A program made the translations under genes and the position numbers. The notes beneath the pieces were generated by a model that saw only the letters and a list, made by a program, of their open reading frames with translations, was not told the origin of the DNA and ran no database searches. From Megamerina dolium (Eukaryota; Arthropoda; Insecta; Diptera; Megamerinidae), in assembly GCA_963854835.1 (NCBI GenBank), contig OY978526.1, positions 45,405,140 through 45,469,139 on the forward strand: a DNA stretch of 64,000 bases. The letters are read 5' to 3'. How positions within the stretch are numbered: position 1 is the stretch's first letter; each line of letters opens with the position of its first letter. Of this stretch, positions 37,826 through 49,800 are shown in pieces.

Positions 37826-39745
37826 TACTTACTTACTTATGTGGCCATAACAACCGAATATCGATTTAGGCCGAAAATAACATGCTTCGCCAGCCATCTC
37901 TGTTTTTCGCTAGCTGGCGCCAGTTAGAAATTCCAAGCGTCGTCAGGTTCTCCAGTACTTGGTCTTTCCACCGAAGGTTTGGTCTTCCTCTTCTGCGCCG
38001 TCCTCCAGCGGGTTCCGAATATAACACCTTCTTAGCTGGAGAATGTTCTTCCATTCGCTCGACATGACCTAGCCAGCGCAGCCGCTGGATTTTGATGAGC
38101 TTTACTATGTCAATATCGGCATATAGCTCGTACAGCTCATGGTTGTACCTTATTCGGTACTCGCCACCAACGCAAATAGGTCCAAAGATCTTGCGTAGGA
38201 CTTTTCTCTCGAAAACTCCGAACATTCGGTCATCTGAGGTGGAAATTGTCCAGGCTTCAGCGCCATATGTTAGGACAGGCATGATGAGAGACTTGTAGAG
38301 TGTAGTTTTCGTTCTTCGAGAGAGGCTTACTCAGCCCAAAGTAACACCTGTTAGCAAGAGTTATCCTACGCATGATCTCCAGGCTGACGTCATTACAGTT
38401 GTTAATGTTGGTTCCAAGATAGACGAAGTCCCTTACTACTTCAAAAGCTTAGTTGTCAACAGTGGCGTGCTGTCCAAGATGCCGGGACTCTTTGTTTGTT
38501 GACACTAGATACTTCGTCTTGCCCTCGTTCACCGTGAGACCCATCCGACGCGACTCTCTTTCCAATTCTGAGAATGCTGCACTGACTGCTCGCGTGTTCA
38601 TGCCGATTATGTCAATATCGTCGGCATACGAAAACAGCATGACACTTTTGTTGAAGATAGTGCCATTATGTCGTAGATCAGCAGCTCGTATTATTTTCTC
38701 CATAATAAGATTGAAGAAGTCGCATGATAACGAATCACCTTGTCTGAAACCCCGTTCGGTATTAAACGGTGCGGAGAGGTCCTTCCCAATTTTCACTGCA
38801 CAACAGGAGTTATGCAGTGTCATTCTACAAAGTCGAATGAGCTTTGCAGGAATACCAAACTCAGACATTGTTGCGTAGAGGTAATCCCTTACCGGACTGT
38901 CGGAAGCGGCTTTATAATCAACAAATAGGTGGTGTGTGTCGATCTGTTTTTCTTTGGTCTTCTCCAGGATTTGGCGCAGTGTGAAAATCTGGTCGATGGT
39001 GGATTTACCAGGTCTGAAGCCACACTGATACGGTCCAATCAGGTTGCTGAGCATAGGCTTCAACCTTTCACACAGTACGCTCGATAGAACCTTGTATGCG
39101 ATGCTCAGGAGACTTATTCCACGGTAGTTGGCGCAAATTGTGGGGTCTCCTTTTTTATGTACAGGACAAAGAACACTGAGTCTCCAATCATCAGGCATGC
39201 TTTCATCCGACCATATTCTGCTTATGAGCTGGTGCATGCGGGTGAGCAGCTCATCGCCTCCGGTCTTAAACAACTCGGCAGGCAGGCCATCAGCACCTGC
39301 AGCTTTGTTGTTTTTCAGCCTTAAAATGGCCATTTCAACCTCGTCATAGTCGCGTGGTGGAATATCAACACCATCATCTGTAATTGGGGTTTTCGGGCAA
39401 ACTCCTCCACTGGCGGAATTGTTCGTAGCATCGCCATTCAGTAACGTGGAGAAGTGTTCCCTCCAGGCTCAGTACACTCTGGATATCCGTAACCAGATTC
39501 CCATTTCCATCACGACAAGAAGAGGCTCCGGGATTTAAACCTCCACTCAGGCGCTTGATCTTTTCGAAGAATTTTCGAGTCTCATTCTTGTCGGTACACA
39601 TCTCTATCTCCTCACACTCGCGTCTTTCCAACCCCCTCTTCTTGCGCCTGAAAAGACGTATCCAAGAGGAATTTTTTGTAGTTGCTCTACCTTCATAATA
39701 GCACCATTGGTTTTGTTCCAAAGCAGCTATGCTTTTCATGGTAAT
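37826..39745 (-). mobile_element. RTE-clade LINE, 5' truncated, nearly open
   Basis: The minus strand runs from the linker through reverse transcriptase to the 3' terminus GGCCTAAATCGATATTCGG, TTATGGCCACATAAGTAAG. The (AAGT)n tail is typical of RTE elements. It lacks the endonuclease. Confidence 0.9.
37866..39745 (-). pseudogene. RTE reverse transcriptase ORF, few lesions
   Basis: The linker is at 39757-39374 (RRECEEIEMCTDKNE, SCRDGNGNLVTD), followed by a frameshift. Reverse transcriptase (39333-38449) has KNNKAAGADGLPAELFK, ICANYRGISLLSIAYKVLS, CGFRPGKSTIDQI, motif A LFVDYKAASDS, GFRQGDSLSCDFFN and SYADDIDII. A single TAA follows ATVDN, a one-base shift follows SKPLS, and the C-terminus (38282-37866) reads PVLTYGAEAW, RLRWLGHVERMEE, RRRRGRPNLRWKDQVLEN and ISNWRQLAKNRDGW. 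The catalytic residues are intact. Confidence 0.9.
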
Positions 39746-40099
39746 AAATAACATCATATTTCCAGTAGTTCAGAGTTTAAGAGAATTATAATATTGAATG
39801 AATTCATCATATTTTTAAGCGTTTCAAGAATGGGATTGATATTTTTCAATTCCCACTCTTTACTTAATGGGAAAGTGTGATAATTTTAAGCTTTTGAGAA
39901 TGATGAATGGTTCGCCTGTCATTCTTTAACGAATTCGAAGCAAAAGAATGCAGCCTCGTTGATGCAGCTTTTAAATGAATTAAGGGTGAGTGAATTCCGT
40001 AATGATTCAATTATTTTACATCTCTGCTTCCAATTGGTTCATTCTTTGTCATTCATTTCTTCTCCAGATGTTTATAATAATATTAAAAGTTAATACCCC

Positions 40100-40440
40100 C
40101 AAAATTTGTGTAATCGGAAGATTTTAAAGCATGTTTCCATACAAGCCTTACCTTGTCATGGTGAAAAATTACCGACTCGTTTCTGGTCGCATATTCCGCC
40201 CGATTCTCGATCATTGCTCTCTTCAACCGCAACAAACGCAGCTCTTCCGTAATTACTCGACCAGATCTTGGTCGAGTAATGTCTCCAAATCCTCGTCTTC
40301 AAACTTTTTCCGCTGTCCAGAGCGTTCTTTGCCTTTGATATCAAAATCACCGTTTTTGAAGCGCACAAACCACCAACGATAACTTTCAGCTGCACTTTTC
40401 TTTGCAGAAAAGTATCTTAACAAAACATCCTGTAAATGCC
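40100..40440 (-). mobile_element. mini-mariner: transposase with internal deletions
   Basis: The minus strand reads VLLRYFSAKKSAAESYR, then WFVRFKNGDFDIKGKERSG and KKFEDEDLETLLDQD (N-terminal helix-turn-helix region). After a palindromic junction at 40280-40252 it jumps to RLKRAMIENRAEYATRNESV and IFHHDKVRLVW (the region of the second catalytic Asp). The middle and C-terminal parts are gone. Confidence 0.75.
40252..40280. repeat. Perfect palindrome at the mini-mariner junction
   Basis: Two 12 nt arms (attactcgacca and its exact complement) surround a 5 nt centre, gatct. Confidence 0.95.
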
Positions 40441-40662
40441 AATACATAAAAATTTCCATCGTGAGAAAAATATGATGCGCACAAACATGTTTCAGTTTAC
40501 ATGTGTAAAGTTTCATTCGAATTGGTCTAATCAATAAATATAGTAAAATATAAAACTTAATATTCATCTCATGTTATATTATTTGTATTATACAAGGATA
40601 GCCGTTTACTGTATTTTTAATAAGTTGTAGCGTGTAGTACTCGTATCACTTAGATTGATGAG

Positions 40663-40890
40663 TCATATTCTAAAATGTTTACATCTCCTCTCGATATTCG
40701 TTTTAATAGAGTGTGTAAGGCATTCGCACAAAAATATCGCCAATGCAATTATATAGCCAAAAAGTAAAACAAATAGTGCACCTGATATATTCTCAACGTT
40801 TAGTGTTTGTGGGGGCATTTTACACGTATGACCTGAGGCTAACTTCAACATGATATCCTGTGCCTGACGGTCAAGATATTGAGCAACAAT
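40663..40890 (-). CDS. Ir21a: Ir21a-like exon 10 (M4 and C-terminus)
   Basis: It encodes IVAQYLDRQAQDIMLKLASG, KMPPQTLNVENISG, M4 (ALFVLLFGYIIALAIFLCE) and a short cytoplasmic tail ending CKHFRI, then TGA. The acceptor is TCTGTTTCAG. Confidence 0.9.
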   Translation of the reverse strand: MVAQYLDRQAQDIMLKLASGHTCKMPPQTLNVENISGALFVLLFGYIIALAIFLCECLTHSIKTNIERRCKHFRI

Positions 40891-43800
40891 CTGAAACAGA
40901 GGAAAAGAATGAATAGAATAACCAAACAAATAAATAGCAATCGCATCATACTTGTCGTTCCCAATGAACGAACAGACCAGTTTCCATGCAAGTGCGCACA
41001 TGACGATTAAATACATGCATTAATGGCCAGCCACGTATAGAAACAGCGCGTGTCCAATCAAAATAGAGATCATCTTTTGGCACCTATACATATATATGTG
41101 ATCAGAAGAAGATTAATAGAAGTACATTTTAAATGGTTTGTATTCAACTTAGGTACAATTTTCGTATCCAATGCTTGGGCTGTGATGAAGTGGCCAAAAC
41201 TAAAATCGCCACTTTGCAATCGCTCTATACCTAGACCGTAATCCGGACGAAAACTGGCATTGTAGAGAAACTCATAATCGTGTACTTCAAATTTTCTTGT
41301 GAGTATTTGTTCTTTCAGTAAATGTGACTTTTCAACCGTCTGCACCCAAACAATTGAGGGGGCACTCCATTTCCAAGTGGTCTGTGACCATTTTTCCATT
41401 GTGTCAACAGGCTCCATATAGAATGGTATAGTCAGTATAGATTTCAATTGACCACTATAAGTATTCTCCAGAGTGATGGTGGCACAGAGTAGTGTTGCAA
41501 GAAAAAAACGTGCCGCAAATGTATCTAAACTGTGTATGGTATGAAATTAATTTCTAATACGGCTAGTTTTTGTACGATTACTTATACTCGCACAACTATA
41601 TGTATGTGTACCTCGTTGATGCCGATGGTTGCTGAATGAATACAGCAAATATATCCAATATAGCCTCATCAAATGCTTTTAAATGGTAAAACTGCCGCTG
41701 TTGTTGTTGCTGCACAAGTTGATTGTGATTGTGGTAATGAAAAGCTGTCAACTGAAAGGCTAAAAATTTAATAAAATGCAAAACGCAGGCACACATCAAC
41801 ATTGTCGTAATTAAAAATGACCAAAGTCCACTGGTGAATGGCATAATGTTAGTGCGCCAAGCTGCAAATTGCCTAAAAGTATGCAAACATTTACTTCATT
41901 TTACATTGTTTTGCGGACCACCGAATGTGTTCACATTCGCACCCGCATTCCTAGGAGACTTACTCTGGCGCCGGTCCCAATATAGTAACCGCCGAACGTG
42001 CAATTGTATGTGAAGTCTCTGTAACATTATTGTACCAATTATAGATGCAACCAATTGCCACTTCAACATGTTGCGTATAAATACCACCCAACATACCATT
42101 TGATGTTTCATTATCGTATATGATACCCCAATTGTCAACACCATCTGCAAGTATTGTAAGGAATACGAGGGACGAGTATTCAGTAATATAATATAGCAAT
42201 ATATTTATGCCATTGAACTTACATGGTTCGACAAGTAAATGACAATTGCGCACTTGACAGAATGTTTTCAAAACTTCAGCCTCCGAGCCCATATAAGAGA
42301 TGGTACGATTGGGAGCATTCAAATCAATCGCATCAACATTTCCAGTACCAGCATCCTATTCGAATGCATAGGTCAATTTAATGAAATATTCGTGTGTGTG
42401 TATGTGTGTGTGTTAAATGCTACTCCAATTAATTGTGAATGAGAAAGCTTTTTTCGGGTCCACCTCAATTCAGCTCAAACGAAATTTAGTGAATGACAAC
42501 AATTAAATGTGACACAAGCGATTTAAATCAATGTAGTTAATTTAACAAGCAACAAAAATACAAAATACATAATATATGCTTGGTCACGCACACATATAAG
42601 TATGGTACCTATATATAAAATATAAATATATATGTATACATATATATAGAAATATTCATGCTTGGTCAACAATGGGGTGCGAATGAAAGTTTTTATATGA
42701 TCATTGTGCATCATATATGTAGATATGTATGTAATGGCAACAATGGCAAACAATAGAGAATTAAAAGGACAATTTGACTAAGAACAAAAAGAATAATAAA
42801 ATACACATTCACTCCTACGTACTCTTAATACGAATGGATATATAGATGCATATGCTATATATTTCCACTTAAACTTCCACAAAACACCAATGAATATATT
42901 CCACAACATGTGTTTACATATGTGTTGGTAAACCAGTCAGCCAGCCAACTAACCAACCAAACAACCAATATATGCACACGTATTCTCTTATACTCATATG
43001 TATATATTATATTGTCAAGTGATGAAGCAGCCTGTGGAGGCTACTCCATTCAACATGCAAAAGTTAACTAAAATGTGGTTACTATACTTGAAGGTACATA
43101 TGTGTATATATGTGTGCCATTGGAGTGTGCAAGGTATTATGTAGGTATGTAGATACATACATACATACACACACTACATATCTAAGTACCTATATATTGA
43201 GGAGAGTCAAATGTTTACTTACCACATAATTAGTAACCACATACGGTATGTAAGTAATGGAGCCAACACGCAGTGTACGACCCTCCAGATTTGAAACTTT
43301 GTTCGGATAAAGTTCGACATTTCGTACAAAAGTTTCGTTCGGCAAGAACGCATCCAATAGCTGAGCTTCCAAATTGCCATCGTTGCCAACAAACTTTTGT
43401 GTCCACAATTCGAAATTGATGTCGCGGTGGCTATATGTTGCTCTTTTTCTCATTATTTCTTCCACCATCACAGCATCTTCAGCGTTATTGTAGGTATTTC
43501 CTTTCACGTGACTGCTCCCAGTGCTATTCCATTGCGAGCATGTGTTGGAGTGACAACCATCATCATCATCATCATCATCATCATCACCGTCGTCATACTT
43601 CAAACACTTCAATTTATCCCAAGTTGTGGTGGTAAACAACAACGTATTAAATTTGTTTAAAGTTATTCTACGATGATTATTCGCTGATTTTGTCGTTGTT
43701 TTTGAAGTTATTGTTGTGTGTTTCGATTCTGGTATCTTGGTTGTTGCTGGTTTAAATATTACGGGTACAACCATAACATGGTGTGGGTAAACTGGTGCGA

Positions 43801-46800
43801 AGAACAGATTTGTTAGCAACAATAAATACAAATACAAGGACAATACGAGTACTAACAACAACAATTACAAAATATTGTATTAAACAATCAAGTAAAAAAA
43901 GTTAATCGAAATAAAAACAAATTATATTATGTATACCATAAGTAACAACAACTTAGTTATTATAAGTTATGGATGAGTAAACATTTCGCGGAAAAGCACT
44001 GATGCTTGCTAAAGCAAGCATAGTTTACTGAGTAGTATATGTATTGTTAAAATCTCTCATAAAACGTGATTATTAGCAATTGTTTGATTATCTGGTCACC
44101 ATTTTATTAGTAGCCACGAGTGAATTGGTGGAAAGTGAGAAATTAAAAATCTCCTTACAGTCCTTACCCTGCATATGTAGAATTCCGAGACTTAGTATGG
44201 GAGCTATATAAAAAGCTGGCGTGGCTTACCTCTTTCTTGTAAATCCAATTAATTTTTCAATATTAATCCACACCTTAAATTTGTTTGTCCTACGTTGAAT
44301 AGTTCGTAAGTCATAGCGGTTTAAATTTTTTAAAATTTTCGCAACTTTGTATGGTAGCCCCATTAAGAAGTGGACGTGGCATGTTGATTTTTTGCCAGAT
44401 TATGTACAACTACCATATTAACCTAAGTATTAATTATGATGGTTTTACACAGAAGATTGCAGAAGCTGCAGCTATCTCAATTTAAAAGAAATTCAGTCAT
44501 CCTGTATGGGAGCCACTATAAACAATGGACGTGGCTGGCCCATTTCTTATGTTTGTAAGTTATGGCGGTAAAAATTTTGGTTTAATTTCCTCAACTTTGT
44601 ATGGGAGCCCCAGCAAGAAGTGGGCGTGGTACGCTGATTTTACCAGATTATTTCCGACTTCGATATTAACTGTCAATTATAGTTATTCTAGACAGAAGAT
44701 TGCCGAAGTTACGGCTGTTTCAATTTAAAAGAATTTCAGTCATTTTGTATAGGGGCTACAATATAGAGTGGGCATGGCGCGCCCATTTCCTGTGAACCTA
44801 GTTGCTCGTACAATACTAATGCACATCCTAAATTTCGTTATTCTACGCTGAATAGTTTGCAAGTTATAACCGGTAACTTTATTTATTAATTTCCGCAACT
44901 TTGTATGGGAGATTCAAGAAGGAGGGTGCGTGGCACACTGATTTTCTGCCATATTATTTCCGACTACCATGTTAATCTAAGTGTCAGTTATGGTTATTCT
45001 GAACAGAAGATTGTAGAAGTTACAGCTGTTTCAATTTAAAAGAAGTACAGACACTCTGTATGAGAGCTACTAAATATAAAAAGTAGGCGTGGCTAGCCTA
45101 TTTTTGGCGAGGTTATGTAGTAGTGTAATATAACTCTATGTGCCAAATATGGTTGTCCCAAGTGGTATATTATGTGAGTTATAGCTTAAAAGTTATAGTT
45201 AAAAATTTTGAAAATTTAGAGGTTAGTCGCTTTGAATGCTTTGTGTGGACGTGACTATTAACCGATCATGCCCAATATCAATCCCCTCCGTACCCTTGAA
45301 TCATAGGTTACTTGTGCCAAATTTCGTCGAAATAGCTCAATATTTACTCAAGTTATCGTGCGAACCAGCCAGGTGACAGATAGACAGATGGACGGACGGA
45401 CGGACGGACATCGTTAAATCGAAAATTTAAGCGACGCTAATCACGAATATATATCTATGTCTATATCTACGGAGATTCCTTCAAGTGGACACAAACATCT
45501 GACCGAAATGAATATACCTTGCATATTGCATTATGCAGGGTATAAAAAGTGTTTTCGATGAGGGGAGTTTTCGGGGGATTTGGAAAATCATTCTAAAGCG
45601 TTGAAGTATTTTACAATTCAAGTTCAAACAATTTGTTAAATGCATAAAGCTGTTTTTATCCCATCAAATATGTGCTATTTTGTTTGGCCATCTATAGCCT
45701 ATTTCTAATTTTTGTTACAATGCACTATGATCCAGAACTCATAGAGAGCTCATATGGTTGTCGTGTTAAACTAAAGGCCTCTTGAGATTTCACTGATAAC
45801 AAAAAGGATTTCCTCTCATCGTAGTTGATCTTAAAATGACTTAATGAGTTATCGCGTGTCTCCCATTTTTTATATTCATGACCTGTGAATTTTTTTTTTT
45901 AACGTTTTTTCAACCAATCCCACGAGAGCTGCCCAACCTACCGGGAGGCACGTGCTCATAGCTCACGGAACTGCTGAGGATCAGCAACAGCCCGGACTGT
46001 TCCGACCCCGTGATATTAGGATGGTAAATACACGATCGACGATCACAGCTACAGATTTAGTTTATTTGGTTTAACAGTTTAATGGTATTCAGTGACCTAG
46101 AACAAACAACCTCTTAGTAGTTATCATTAAAATCATATTACGGACTGGATCAAGTTATACAAAAATAGTTCGACAAATATTCAATTTTAAGGGGTTATAA
46201 TTACGAGATGGACGATTAAGCACAATAAGCTACAAAGCAGACATCAAGCATTACTTTTATAGCTTTTAATATTGGTAATTGCAAACATTTCAAGCGATGC
46301 TCACATTAAAGAAGATTCACTGTAGAATACCAACTATGGTAAATAAGTTTAAAGCATACAGTAAAAACTGTTTTTGAACATGTTCAATGCTTTTAGTATA
46401 TAACTTGTACTATGGATTACAGATAGTAGAAGCATATTTTAAAATTGGATTAATAATTGAAATATAGAAGGTTTTAGTCACTTGCGGATCGTTGAATTCC
46501 TTTGACCATCACTTCATAGAGCCAAGTACAAGTTTGATATCCATAGTTACGGCCAGATCAGTAAAGTTCAAAACACGTATCAATTGCTTTACGAGAAGAT
46601 AGTAAAAAACATGGCAAAGGTTATCTCTTAGAGAAAATCATAAATTTTCATTTATCTAACTGAAGTGACATACATATTGAAGAAGACAGATTGGAAGAAA
46701 TCTTCGGAGGACTGTGAATAAAGTGAAATGCAAAGCTTGACGTCATCTGGAAATATAAAGATATATGAATATTATATAGAACTGTGGCTAAATGACTGCC

Positions 46801-49800
46801 TGGGGAACACTTGAGGCTACCAATATTGCCCAGAGATATTTGTAAAAAGTACTTTTGGTAAATAAGATCTTATCCGATTTACGAGATTTGGAGGAATATG
46901 AATGAAGTCTGTGTCAGTAAATTGTGATTTAATATATAAGCTTTATTGAATAAACATATGATTCTGACATGTCACCACTAAAAATTTGTATTACTACAAC
47001 TGAAATGTCAAGTAGATTGGTCGCAGTCGATTTTCCTTTGTGAAAACCATGCTGATTGGAAGATGTTACAGATTTAACCGAGAAGGCCAACTGAGATGTG
47101 ATAATAGTTTCGAACAATTTGAGAAACAATTAGATTATCGCTATATACACTCTCCTGCCATTTTTTTGTTGCAGGAAACTTAGAACTTTACGTTTGATAT
47201 TAACAAAAAAATAAAAACCTTTTGAGTTTTTATGAAATTTTGTTTTTAACTTATATAAATGATTCTTAAAACAAGTCTTGCTTAAAGTTTTATAATTAAT
47301 TCCTTACGTATATATGCCTTAAAGCATATGTCCTGTAACTCTCTAGTAATCTAAGGACCTTCTATTTTCGGGGAGTGCTTGCGTTTTGGCATACAATGAT
47401 TAAAGCTATCATACAGTATTAGTATTAAATTCAGAGACACAGTTATCTAAATTTAAATTCAAAGCAGTTCATGATTTGATTCTGTTGATTTTTCGATGTG
47501 GAACTATAAGAAGCGTTACATTCAGAGTTATTAATTATAGAATTACAGTATTCCACCTCACTCAGTGGTCTTTTCCTTTTCAGTCTTGAAAGGATTTGCG
47601 ATAATGTCATCAGATTAGCGGCAAGCTTATTTGGGTGTGATTGTAGTCGTTCTCGATATATTGTAGCTTTCTCTTTGATTTGGTCTTTCGCTAGGGGGAT
47701 TTTCAGGTCTTTATGAATTTGGGCGTTCCTTACGTACCAAGGATCGTTAACTAGAATTCGCAGAGTTTTGGACTAAAATCTTTGAAGGATTTCTATGTTG
47801 GAGTTGGACGAACAGGCTGGATTTCGCCCGAAACGTAGCTACGTTGACCAGGCTAACACACTTCGTATCATCATCGAGCAATCGATTGAATGGCTCTCCC
47901 CTCGATACATGCTGTTCGTCGACTTCAAGAAGGCATTCGACACACTTAAGCGTAATTCCATCTGGATGGCTTTGAGTTGAAAAGGTGTCCCCCTGAAGCT
48001 GATTCGCCTCATAATGGCGCTTTACGAGAACTCTCAGTTGGCGGTTCTACACAATGGTAACATCAGTGATTCATTCACAACCAACGCTGGAGTACGGCAG
48101 GGCTGCCCTCTCTCCCCGCTTCTCTTCGCCATTGTGCTGGATGACGTCATGAGCAGCCTGACTCAGCACAAGAGAACTGGCATTGTGTGGAATCTCGCAC
48201 GGCAGCTTGAATTCTCCGCACAAATTCTCCGATATGCAAGCGAAAGCGAACAGTGTAGTCGTGCTGGCACGCACCGTCGGATTAGAGATAAATATTGCGA
48301 AGACCAAAGCCGTGAGAATCAATCATTCCAATAGAAGCCATATAATGATTGACGGCTGTGCGATTGAATTCGTCGAAAGTTTCTGCTACCTCGGTTGCAC
48401 GATAACAACAGACGGGGAAGCTGAGGAGGATGCTAACTGCAGGCTAAGCAAAGCAAAAACATCATTTGGCTGGCTAAAATCAGTATGGGCAAATTTCCAA
48501 ATATCCAGACGCACGGAATTACGAATATTCTCCGCATGTGTGAAATCGACACTACTGTACGGAAGTGAAACATGGCCGATCTCGAACTCCATCACGCAGA
48601 GACTGCAAGCTTTCGTCAACAAGTGTTTGAGGATCATTTGTAGAATTTTCTGGCCTAACACTATTTCAAACGAGGCACTATGGCGTCTGACGAGCGAAGA
48701 GCGCATACTGATCCAGATTAAGCGTAGAAAGTGGCGCTGGATTGGCCACACGCTAAGAAAGCAGCCAGATAGCTTCACACGAATGTCGCTTGAGTGGAAC
48801 CCGCAAGGGAGCAGAGGCCGCGGACGACCAAGAAACACCTGGAGACGATCAACATTAGGTGAGCTAGCTGCTGCCGGCATCACATGGAAAGGCGCTAGAT
48901 CAACTACCCAAAACCGTGTGCGATGGAGAAGCCTTGTGGAGGCTCTATGCTCCAATTAGGAGTTTAAAGGAGAAAAAAAAAATGTTGGAGTTGGATGCTG
49001 TTCCCCACAGTTGAATAAGGTAAGTCCACACCGGTTTGAGCATTGTTTTATATAGGATGATTTTAAAGTCACCGAAATTAATAGTGTCATTGTCTGATAA
49101 AAAAAATTCGGTATCTATAAAATTATGAATAAAAACTTTAGGGATGAGGGATGAGTAATTTTAAAAGCGGTAAATACGCCACCACCACGGTCGAAAATTA
49201 AACAATCGCTACATAAAACTTCAGGACCAAAAAACTACAAAAAACACAGAAACAATCTTTTCACTTTCCACACTTTCAACAGTGTCTAGTTTAAGCTTCT
49301 ACGTTCTGGTACAGAATGTTGTGAAAGTTGTGAAAGGTCATTGGATTTCACTATGGATCTAATATTGCTCTGAATGTCATTAATAGTCGTTTCTTAAGAA
49401 ATCCTGCATATGAAGACAAACTTCCTTGGAGGTACAACCACAAGTTTTCGCACATAGTAGTCACAGCGATTACGACAGATGGAAGAAGTGATCTCGGAGT
49501 TTTCCCCAAAATTGAAAGTGGGTTTTTTACTTGAACGCGTTAAAGGTTCACCTTCTCTTGCGCTGGCACCAACACCTCAACACTCTTGAATTTACTAAAT
49601 AATTTCTCATAATTATTAAAACAGATTGAAATACACTGAGTTTAATTTTGCTGCTGTGACAAACAACAACAATCTCACTGTAAGTATTTATTTCTGCAAT
49701 ACTTAACCGCTTAAATAAGGCTGAAATACAACGAAAAAACAATAATGACGGAACAACGAAAAATTGAGTTGGATCGGGGTATTGTAAGCCCAGTCGTGGC

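Larger units (their letters stand above)
37546..40030. repeat. Tandem repeat unit II (carries RTE insertion)
   Basis: This is the second copy of the ~0.6 kb unit, split by the RTE element at 37826-39745. The left part is 37546-37825 and the right part about 39746-40030. Confidence 0.7.
47150..49140 (-). mobile_element. Jockey-type LINE fragment 2, interrupted
   Basis: The minus strand reads ILYKTMLKPVWTY and IQLWGTASNSNIEILQRF (49080-48982), is cut by the LINE at 47809-48981, and resumes with SKTLRILVNDPWYVRNAQIH, KDLKIPLAKDQIKE and ERLQSHPNKLAANL (to about 47560). It is related to, but not the same as, the Jockey family at 22 and 36 kb. Confidence 0.8.

Noticed and set aside
43397..43660. 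Plus-strand open frames with poly-Ile/poly-His
   Set aside because: They are antisense shadows of the poly-Asp codons in receptor exon 4.
43792..43864. Extension of receptor exon 4 upstream to an apparent hydrophobic start
   Set aside because: The phase-1 acceptor at 43791 fits exon 3 and has a good pyrimidine tract, whereas the extension starts from a non-ATG codon and is Leu-rich intronic text.
44525..44728. Open frame inside the long dispersed repeat
   Set aside because: It lies within tandem non-coding repeat units and is not preserved in the inverted copy.
48386..48955. 189-codon minus-strand frame
   Set aside because: Antisense shadow of the reverse transcriptase C-terminus, which has clear motifs on the plus strand.
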